A stretch of 64,000 nucleotides of DNA, taken from assembly GCA_963762425.1 (NCBI GenBank), contig CAVXKY010000009.1:62001-126000 (forward strand), given 5' to 3'. Each line of letters starts with the position of its first letter. Position 1 is the stretch's first letter. A program made the position numbers and the translations under genes. Below, one piece after another: positions 57,964-64,000 of the stretch. This stretch comes from REEB95 sp963762425. GTDB taxonomy: Bacteria; Pseudomonadota; Alphaproteobacteria; ATCC43930; CGMCC-115725. The notes beneath the pieces were generated by a model. That model was not told the origin of the DNA. It made no database searches and saw nothing but the letters and a program-made list of their open reading frames with translations.

Positions 57964-58948
57964 GTGACACGGATATGGGCATTGGCGGCCGGATTGTGCG
58001 CCGCGGTATTCCTCGTCGTCTTCCCCGGCGGAGATCCGGCCGCGAAAGAAACCACCATCACGGTTCATGCCGGCAAGGCCGACAGCCCGAATTACGCGCT
58101 CGCCAAGCAATTCGCCGAGGCCCTGGCCTTGGCCGGGAACGGCGCCTTCACCCTGGTGGTGGAGGAAAGCCAGGGCTCGGTGCAGAACGTGATGGATGTG
58201 CTCACCCAGGACGAGAATTACATCTTCACCGCCTCGTCCGGGGTGATCGCCCAGGCGCGGCGCGGCGACAAGCCGTTCGACCCGGACCAACGCTACGACG
58301 ACATCCGGGCGTTATTCCCGATCCCGGCCCAGACCATCCATTGGATCGTGCGCCGCGACAGCGCCATCAAGACCCTCGCCGACCTGGCCGGGCATTCGCT
58401 CATCGCCGGCAACCAGGGCAGCCTGGGCGAGCGCGTCACCGAGGAGGCGCTCCAGGCGCTGGGCATCGACAAGGCGGTGCAGCTGATCGACACCGATCTG
58501 GCCGGCGCGCCGGCGGCGCTCAAAGCCGGTCAGGTCGACGGGCTGGCGCTGACCGGGGGCTATCCCCTGCCCGCGGTGACGGCGTCTGGCGCGCGCCACG
58601 CCGATCCGCATTTTGAGTTTGCCCCCGGCGCTGATCGCCAAGGTGCGCGCCGCCGACGACAGCACCGCCGGAATTCTCATCCCCAAGGGGACCTATCCCG
58701 GCGTGGATTACGAGGCCGCCACCATCGCCTTGCCCGCCGGCGTCTATACGACCTTCGACATGACCAACGCCATTGCCTATGCGCTCACCAAGGCGTTCTG
58801 GTCGCAACGCTTCGCGCTGGCCAAGAAGAACCCGGCCTGGGCCGAGATCGTGCCCGCCTATCTGGCCTCGCTCGGCGTCAAGCTGCACCCCGGCGCGCGG
58901 CGCTATTATGCCGAGGCCGGCATCAAGGTGCCGGCGGCGCTTTACTGA
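57964..58948 (+). CDS. TAXI family TRAP transporter solute-binding protein (one frameshift)
   Basis: Extracytoplasmic receptor of a TRAP-type transporter. The GTG at 57964 gives MTRIWALAAGLCAAVFLVVF, a signal or anchor helix. ITVHAGKADSPNYALAKQFA and VVEESQGSVQNVMDVLTQ fit the TAXI N-lobe. SLIAGNQGSLGERVTEEAL and LKAGQVDGLALTGGYP follow. Near 58612 one T too many (TTTTGAG for TTTGAG) shifts the frame: correction gives DPHLSLPPALIAKVR and the protein ends at 58948 after YYAEAGIKVPAALY. No TRAP membrane subunit is adjacent. It overlaps the convergent DUF423 gene by 26 bases. Confidence 0.75.
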
Positions 58949-59321
58949 CCCAGGCGGCTCCCGCGACGAACAGCGCCGCCCAGCCGAGAATGAACAACGA
59001 GCCGCCGGCCGGCACCGCCAAGACCAGATCGGGCGGGAAACCCGCCGCCAGCAGCCCGAGACCGCCGCAGAACAGCAATATCCCGCCGATGAAACACCAG
59101 CAGGCGGCGATCAGGCCCGCGCGCGCAAGCCGCGGCGTGGCTTGAGCCAGCAAAGCGGCCAAACCCAGCAACGCCACGGCGTGGATCAGGCCGTAACGCG
59201 CAGCGGTGGATGCCAGCTCGGCGCGCGCGGGATCGACGGCGAGCAGATGGTGCGCGGCCGCGTCGCCCGCGGCCGAAACCGCGCCCGCGAGCCCGGCGAA
59301 GGCGAGAACCAGACGCTGCAT
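58923..59321 (-). CDS. DUF423 family membrane protein
   Basis: The ATG at 59321 gives 132 residues with four predicted helices: LVLAFAGLAGAVSAAGDAAA, YGLIHAVALLGLAALLAQA, AGLIAACWCFIGGILLFCGG and SLFILGWAALFVAGAAWV. The G-HAL-type start and FxGGxLLFxGGL-like third helix match the YgdD/DUF423 family of unknown function. A TCCCCTCCC complement upstream represents the ribosome site GGGAGGGGAT. Its 3' end overlaps the TAXI gene. Confidence 0.82.
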   Translation of the reverse strand: MQRLVLAFAGLAGAVSAAGDAAAHHLLAVDPARAELASTAARYGLIHAVALLGLAALLAQATPRLARAGLIAACWCFIGGILLFCGGLGLLAAGFPPDLVLAVPAGGSLFILGWAALFVAGAAWVSKAPPAP

Positions 59322-59390
59322 ATCCCCTCCCTGGCGGCACGATCCAGGCCGCGCTATAAATCGGCCCGGAGCGGAGGTCAAGGGAACGTC

Positions 59391-59877
59391 ATGCCGAGCT
59401 TCGACATCGTCTCGCGGATCGATCTGGCCGAGGTGGACAACGCGCTCCAGGGCCTGGCGCGCGAGATATCCACGCGCTTCGATTTCAAGGGCGCCAAATC
59501 GAGCGTGGCGCGCGAGGAGATGGCGCTCACCATCCTGGCCGACGACGAGATGAAGCTGCGGCAGATGCAGGAGCTGCTGAAGGGCCACATGACGCGGCGG
59601 AAAGTGGATGCCGCCGCGCTCGACTTCAAGCCCGCGGAAAAGGCCACCGGCCAAAGCCAGCGCCAGGTGGTCGGCCTTGAAACAGGGGATCGCGTCCGAC
59701 GTGGCCAAGGAGATCGCCCGCGCCCTCAAGGATTCCAAGATCAAGGTCCAGGCCGCGATCCAGGGCGACGAGCTGCGCGTTTCGGGCAAGAAGCGCGACG
59801 ACCTCCAGGCGGCGATCGCGCTGGTGCGCGGCCTCAAGATCGCGCAGCCGCTGCAATTCGTGAATTTCCGCGACTGA
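59391..59877 (+). CDS. YajQ family nucleotide-binding protein (one frameshift)
   Basis: Small two-domain protein; relatives bind nucleotides including c-di-GMP. Starts MPSFDIVSRIDLAEVDNALQ, followed by REISTRFDFKGAKSSVAREE and LKGHMTRRKVDAAALDF. At 59677-59681 CTTGA replaces CTGA: removing one T changes GLETGDRVRRG into GLKQGIASDVAKEIARALKD, and the usual end KKRDDLQAAIALVRGLKIAQ then QFVNFRD is restored. About 161 residues, normal for the family. Ribosome site GGAGGTCAAGGGAACGTC precedes the ATG. Confidence 0.9.
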
Positions 59878-59896
59878 AATCTGCCGTCCATACCTA

Positions 59897-60061
59897 AATT
59901 CCCTGTTTATCAGGGAAAATACAGGGAATTATAGAGCCGCCCCCGAGGAACAAGGCTCTGCCCAAGGCGCCAAAAGCCTGTACGCTTGTGGGTTTTCCCG
60001 CATGAATTCCTGTGTTGGAGCCCCAAAAAACAGGGAATTTTTACAGGCCGAACAGGGAATT
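59897..60061 (+). repeat. CAGGGAATT repeat cluster with a perfect inverted pair
   Basis: AATTCCCTGT at 59897-59906 and ACAGGGAATT at 59921-59930 form a perfect 10-base inverted repeat with a 14-base loop that itself contains CAGGGAA. Further direct copies occur at 60030-60039 and 60052-60061, with degenerate forms at 60005 (AATTCCTGT) and 60074 (ACAGGAGATCCCTG). Confidence 0.75.
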
Positions 60062-60187
60062 GATCCGCGTCTAACAGGAGATCCCTGCGTAGATAACTTT
60101 AATCATGATTGAAACATAAGGGTTATTTGGCTTCGTTTTGTCAGATTGCCTTTTTCCATTGTCTGTTCCCTTCATTTATCAACGAAG

Positions 60188-60216
60188 TTGATCGGACCAC
60201 CCCAAGCGACTAGATA
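60188..60216 (+). promoter_or_regulatory. candidate promoter of tRNA-Glu
   Basis: TTGATC at 60188-60193 and TAGATA at 60211-60216 are separated by 17 bases. The expected start site near 60223 lies about nine bases before the mature tRNA 5' end. Confidence 0.55.
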
Positions 60217-60231
60217 GACGATGCCTCGGAT

Positions 60232-60307
60232 GTCCCCATCGTCTAGAGGCCTAGGACGGGGCCCTCTCACGGCCCAAACCGGGGTTCGAATCCCCGTGGG
60301 GACGCCA
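60232..60307 (+). tRNA. tRNA-Glu (anticodon CTC)
   Basis: The 76-base sequence folds as a cloverleaf: acceptor stem GTCCCCA pairing with TGGGGAC, D-arm region with TCTAGAGGCCTAGGA, anticodon stem-loop CGGGGCCCTCTCACGGCCC with anticodon CTC flanked by CT and AC, T-arm CGGGGTTCGAATCCCCG, discriminator G and encoded CCA end. The overall sequence closely follows bacterial tRNA-Glu. It decodes GAG. Confidence 0.95.
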
Positions 60308-60341
60308 CGACCGGGACGTCGGCCTGCGAAAAACCTGCAAC

Positions 60342-61575
60342 TCATTGCTCGTTGTCAGCCATAGTGCCTGCGCAGAACGCCGCTGTCGTCCACAGGCAGG
60401 ATAGCCACCAGGCCTGCCACGCGCCGAAGCTCAATAGGCCTATCACCAGCGCAGCAGCAGCGAAGCCGAGCGCGGCTGCGCGCTGGATTAGCGACAGGCG
60501 CGCCTTGAAGCCGACACGCCATAGGCTCCAGAAAAGGATGGCGAGGCACAACGCGGTTCCCGGCAGACCCAACTCGACACGCCATTGCAGCGCCGCGTTA
60601 TGCGGGTGGAGCGGCAGGGCCTCGCTGCCAGGAACAACCCTGAACGCCGGGCAGAGTCGCCGAAAAATCGCGGTGTCCGCCGGGCAATTCGCGCGAGGCG
60701 TCCATGCCCCAGCCGAGCAGCGGCCGTTCGGCGATGCGGTCGGCGGTGAAGCGCCAGATCAACAACCGATGAATGCCGGATGGCTTGAACCAGATCGCGT
60801 GTTCCTGGAACGTCACGGTCGATTGATAGCTCGGCACGACCGCCGGAAGGACGGTGGTTGCGGCGAGCAGCGCGGATATGAGAGCGGCCGCCACGAAACG
60901 TGGGAAACGGCAGGCGAAGGCGAAGGCCGCCACCCCTGCGGCCAATGCCAAAAGCGAAGTAAGGCTCGACATCAGCCAAACCGCCGCGAATACGCCGAGC
61001 ATGAGGATGGCACCTTGCCAGGGCCGCCGCGCCGCGGCCAAGGCCGGCCACAACATCAGCACCAGCGTAACCACGCCGCGGTCGTAGCGGGCGAGTGAAT
61101 AAGGGTAATCGGGCCCAGCATCGTGAAACAGCTTGGCGATGGCGAAGTTGCCGAATCGCTCGATGGCCAGCAAGAGAATGGCGAATGCTACGCCCGCGGC
61201 TGCGAATTGGGCGATACGCCTTCCCGCTGGCGGCGAGAGATCGAGGGCGGCGCCAAGGACAATGACCCCGCCGGCGCCGACGGCAAGGAAGCGCAAGCCC
61301 TCGAACAGGCTGTGCTCCGGCAGGATCGACCACAACGCGGAAGCCGTGGCCCACAGAGCCAGCGCCACGACCAGCACGGCGAGCGGCAGAATCTCGCCGA
61401 TCCCGGCCAAGACCCGGCGTGGCGCCAGCGCAAGCAAGGCCAGCGCCAGCACGGCCTGCGCTGGCGCCCAGGCCAGGGGCGCGAATATGGCCAAGGGCGG
61501 CATTACCAACGCCGCGGCGGCAAGCGCCGCGCCACCATCGAGCTGCCACGGGGAAGTCGGAGATGATGTTGCCAT
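60342..61575 (-). CDS. O-antigen ligase/polymerase-like membrane protein (one frameshift)
   Basis: Polytopic protein with about eleven predicted spans and the Wzy_C/WaaL signature. The signature part RFTADRIAERPLLGWGMDASRE is followed, after a frameshift near 60640, by PLHPHNAALQWRVELGLPG, the conserved His-containing motif of ligases. The literal frame instead ends soon after GVQGCSWQRG. With one base corrected the protein continues through LCLAILFWSLWRVGFKARLS to the stop at 60342, about 410 residues. Expected to join or polymerise surface glycans at the periplasmic face. Neighbouring YdcF- and SGNH-type genes fit polysaccharide biosynthesis. Confidence 0.82.
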
Positions 61576-61726
61576 CTCAGCGTTTTATAGGGGAAATCAA
61601 CCCATTCCCACAATCACCGCCGGATGCCTGGAAACCGGGTTTCGGTGTGTTATGGTTCGGCGGTTTTGGCGGCGTCGCGGTGGGTATCTGGTGCCCTGCT
61701 CGTCGAGCCGTTTTCGAGCAACGCCA

Positions 61727-62578
61727 ATGGAATTTTTCAATATCGCGAAGATCGCCGAATTCATCGTTCCGCCGAGCAATTTGGCGTTTTTGGCCATCGT
61801 CGTGGCCCTGCTTCTGCCATTCACCCGATTTCGGCGGACATCGCGCTTGGTTGGCGTCATCGTGGGGGCGGCAGCAGCAGCGATTTTCTTTCTGCCCATC
61901 GGCCAATGGGTATCCCGGCCGCTCGAGAACCGGTTTCCGCACCCCGATTGGCCCGCTTGCATCGATGGCATTGTCGTGCTCGGCGGCGGTGGGCAGCCCC
62001 GCATCTCCGCGACCCGCGAGCAGCCGGTCTACCGGACGGGGGAAGGCGCGATCGTGGCCGGCGTCGAATTGCTTCGCCGCTACCCCGAGGCGCGGCTTGT
62101 CTTCAGCGGAGGCTCCGCCGATTTCCCTGGCCCGGGAATTCCCGAAGCCGATGTGGCCAAGGCCATCTTCGATCAGCTCGGCGTCGATCCGGCGCGGGTC
62201 GGCTATGAAAGCCGCTCGCGCGATACCTGGGAAAATCTCGTCTTCACCCAGCGGATGGTCCAGCCCAAGCCCGATGAAACCTGGGTTCTGGTGACCACCG
62301 CGCAGCACATGCCGCGCGCCATGGGAATCGCCCGGCGCCTCGATTGGCGGATGCTGCCCTGGCCGACCGATTACCGCACACCCGGCGACGACGCGCCGTT
62401 CGTCCGGCGCTTCGAGTTCGGAGCGAATTTGAGCGACCTCGACGAGGCGGCGCATGAATGGCTGGGCCTCGCGGCCTATTACCTGGCCGGCAAGACCGAC
62501 GCCCTGTTCCCGGCGCCGGAGAATGCACCGCCGCTGCCCCCGACCTGCCGTGCCCCGCCAAGCGCTCCTTCGCGCTGA
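61727..62578 (+). CDS. YdcF family (DUF218) envelope protein
   Basis: The ATG at 61727 gives 283 residues starting MEFFNIAKIAEFIVPPSN. Two membrane helices (LAFLAIVVALLLPF, VGVIVGAAAAAIFFLPIG) precede the DUF218 domain: IDGIVVLGGGGQPRISATRE, VYRTGEGAIVAGVELLRRYP, LVFSGGSA, RSRDTWENLVFTQRM and WVLVTTAQHMPRAMGIARRL. Relatives such as SanA/ElyC act in cell-envelope homeostasis. The frame extends upstream without credible protein. Divergent from the ligase gene. Confidence 0.87.
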   Translation: MEFFNIAKIAEFIVPPSNLAFLAIVVALLLPFTRFRRTSRLVGVIVGAAAAAIFFLPIGQWVSRPLENRFPHPDWPACIDGIVVLGGGGQPRISATREQPVYRTGEGAIVAGVELLRRYPEARLVFSGGSADFPGPGIPEADVAKAIFDQLGVDPARVGYESRSRDTWENLVFTQRMVQPKPDETWVLVTTAQHMPRAMGIARRLDWRMLPWPTDYRTPGDDAPFVRRFEFGANLSDLDEAAHEWLGLAAYYLAGKTDALFPAPENAPPLPPTCRAPPSAPSR

Positions 62579-62649
62579 CCGTCCGGCCGCGACCGGCGGC
62601 GCATCTTCGATGCGTCAACTCGCCTTTTGTTCTCGAACGCCCGCGCCCT

Positions 62650-63840
62650 TTACGCCCGCGCTTTTTTCTTCTGGGCAGTCGTGATCGCCGCAGCGACCGT
62701 CGGCAGCATCGCCTCGGCCACCGATGCGTTGGCGGCCTCGGTCAGATGAGCGAAATCGATATACAAAGACTCTTCACGGTCGTCGAACAACGCCGACAAA
62801 TCCACCGTGTCGGGCGCGCCGGCCAGGGCCGGGTGATGGCGGTATTCGCTTGCGACGGCGGAGAAAAATTTCTGCCGCACCGCGAGGTCGACCACCCGGT
62901 CGCTTTCCGCCCAGCGCTCATGCGCCGATTTGACTTTCTTAGTCGCCAGCACAGGCTCCCAAACGAACACCGCCTGGAATCCGTATTCGAGCGCCAGCGC
63001 CCGCGCCATCCGCACATTGGCCGCGTAAGCGGCGACGACATCGCGTGCCAGCCCGGGGATCGCGGCTTCCGCGAGAGGAACACGCGCCGTGTCGGCCAAG
63101 GTCTTCGGCCATTCGACCCCGGTCAATTCCCGGATACGCCGAAAGCTCCGCGGCAAGGCGGCGGCCAGCGCGGCCCGCAACAAATCGGATCGCCGTTCAG
63201 CCGCCAACAGCATGAATTCCGCGCGGCGGCCCTCTTCGCCGCGGATCACGTCGGCGCGCCCCTTCCATTCCGCCGTGAACATGTCGTTGAAGCCGTCATA
63301 GAACACGGCGACATCCGGCACGTCACCGTGCTTCAACAGAGCCTGCAAGGCCAGAAGATCCTGGCTGCTGTTATAGGCGAGCTGGGCCTGATTGGTGACG
63401 GAAGCCCGTAAGCCGGCTTCGTCCAAACGCCTCTGCAATGCCGAAGGTATGGTGCCGGCATCGCGGGCGCCGAGGCAGAACAGCGTCGAGCCGCCGAAAC
63501 AGAAAACCCGGACGGCATCGGCGCCGGCTTTGTTCTCGCCGACGGTCGCCCGCAAGCCGCGCGCGTCGATGGTGGTATAGCGGCCGCGATACGGGCGCTG
63601 GCGCCAATGCACGTAAGCCGCCCAATCCAGCCCTTGTTTGGCGATGCCGTCATGATAGCCGCCGGACGCGGCGGCGGCGTCTGGCGCCGCGGCGGATGGA
63701 TTGGACGGTGCCGGCCGGCGCAGCCGCCGTATCAGGCGGCGCAGCGGATCGATGCCGAACTCCACGAAGAGGATGAACAGGAGAAGCAGCCCGAGCGTCT
63801 GCCAAACGGCGGCGAGGCTGCTAAGCAGGAAGGAAACCAT
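62650..63840 (-). CDS. membrane-anchored SGNH/GDSL hydrolase-like protein
   Basis: 396 residues. One N-terminal membrane helix (VWQTLGLLLLFILFVEFGI), a Pro/Ala linker, and an SGNH-like domain. Block I is VFCFGGSTLFCLGARD with the Ser nucleophile, the Asn-containing block is VFYDGFNDMFTAEW, and the C-terminal Asp/His pair is in YIDFAHLTEAANA. Predicted to hydrolyse or transfer acyl esters on an extracytoplasmic carbohydrate, in line with the ligase-like neighbour (inference). The 3' end is 72 bases from ydcF, convergent. Confidence 0.8.
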   Translation of the reverse strand: MVSFLLSSLAAVWQTLGLLLLFILFVEFGIDPLRRLIRRLRRPAPSNPSAAAPDAAAASGGYHDGIAKQGLDWAAYVHWRQRPYRGRYTTIDARGLRATVGENKAGADAVRVFCFGGSTLFCLGARDAGTIPSALQRRLDEAGLRASVTNQAQLAYNSSQDLLALQALLKHGDVPDVAVFYDGFNDMFTAEWKGRADVIRGEEGRRAEFMLLAAERRSDLLRAALAAALPRSFRRIRELTGVEWPKTLADTARVPLAEAAIPGLARDVVAAYAANVRMARALALEYGFQAVFVWEPVLATKKVKSAHERWAESDRVVDLAVRQKFFSAVASEYRHHPALAGAPDTVDLSALFDDREESLYIDFAHLTEAANASVAEAMLPTVAAAITTAQKKKARA

Positions 63841-63930
63841 CGCCCTCGACCCCCTTCACTCTACCCGTCTCTCCTGGCCGATCCATAGCATGGCTGGATG
63901 GCGGACGCCCATCCCCCGGCGCGGCGGCAG

Positions 63931-64000
63931 TCAATTGTGGCGGCCCCACGAGACCAAAGCCCAAAGGCGTTCGTGAAAATAATATAGCGCGATCTTGGTG
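63931..64000 (-). CDS. DUF2061-like small membrane protein, 3' end only
   Basis: The last 22 residues are TKIALYYFHERLWALVSWGR then HN and TGA at 63931-63933; the start lies beyond the right edge. The TKxxLYYxHERxWxxxxWGR ending is the signature of DUF2061 membrane proteins as I recall them. The 90 bases to the SGNH gene hold nothing else. Confidence 0.55.
   Translation of the reverse strand, partial: TKIALYYFHERLWALVSWGRHN

Larger units (their letters stand above)
59878..60231. other. 354-base gene-free region, AT-richer, upstream of tRNA-Glu
   Basis: No coding region is supported. The first half contains repeated CAGGGAATT words; the second half (about 60090-60190) is clearly richer in A and T than the rest of the window and leads into the tRNA promoter. 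Confidence 0.7.

Noticed and set aside
60232..60307. tRNA-Glu as a proven attachment site of an island to its right
   Set aside because: No integrase and no repeated tRNA 3' end are visible in the window.

Overview
The window is GC-rich chromosomal DNA from an alphaproteobacterium, most likely a hopanoid-producing member of Rhodospirillales in the broad sense. Evidence for this is the alphaproteobacterial gene order lptF-lptG-lptD-surA-pdxA-rsmA, the rpsF-rpsR-rplI block, alr-mlaE-mlaF-radA-cvpA-purF, a DUF2794 gene, and the hopanoid genes hpnN, hpnJ, hpnI and hpnM. Family calls come from reading the sequence and recalling families; no search was run.

Layout. 1-2675: two polytopic membrane proteins on the minus strand, the first cut by the window edge. 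2829-10503: LPS transport and outer-membrane biogenesis (lptF, lptG, lptD, surA), then pdxA and rsmA. 10478-13227: gmk, yicC, a two-hairpin intergenic repeat and mltG. 13228-16946: fatty-acid synthesis (fabF, acpP, fabG, fabD) and a small lipoprotein. 17160-18677: S6, S18 and L9. 18701-21753: a fluoroacetate-dehalogenase-like hydrolase coupled to an aldo/keto reductase, then cfa. 21754-22217: a repeat-rich gap. 22218-30780: dnaB, alr, mlaE, mlaF, radA, cvpA, purF and an SDR gene. 30781-35060: an island-like segment bounded by degenerate copies of the SDR 3' end. It holds a Met/Gly/Tyr-rich exported protein, a SHOCT protein, a heavily frameshifted two-component system and a secreted Cys-rich protein. 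35069-39029: a sensor kinase, pobA and an extradiol-type dioxygenase. 39195-43415: der, bamB, a YfgM-like protein, DUF2794, and two tiny lipoproteins sharing a YDDPxMYRG motif. 43515-46168: a nitrate/sulfonate/taurine-type ABC importer. 46319-55640: lipid A deacylase (LpxR-like), hpnN, an outer-membrane barrel, hpnJ, hpnI, mlaA and hpnM. 55673-59877: ispA, xseB, an HDAC-like amidohydrolase, a TAXI solute-binding protein, DUF423 and yajQ. 59878-60307: CAGGGAATT repeats and tRNA-Glu(CTC). 60342-64000: O-antigen ligase-like, YdcF-like, SGNH-hydrolase and DUF2061 genes.

The dominant theme is the cell envelope: LPS export (LptFGD), barrel assembly (SurA, BamB), phospholipid traffic (MlaE, MlaF, MlaA, HpnM), hopanoid maturation and export (HpnI, HpnJ, HpnN), lipid A and polysaccharide tailoring (LpxR-like, ligase-like), and cyclopropane fatty acids. 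The most unusual region is 30481-35060.

Caution: many clearly essential genes (surA, fabF, dnaB, ispA, yicC and others) carry single-base indels here. Most are best read as sequence errors. The two-component system at 31974-34124 has a far higher density and may be truly decayed.
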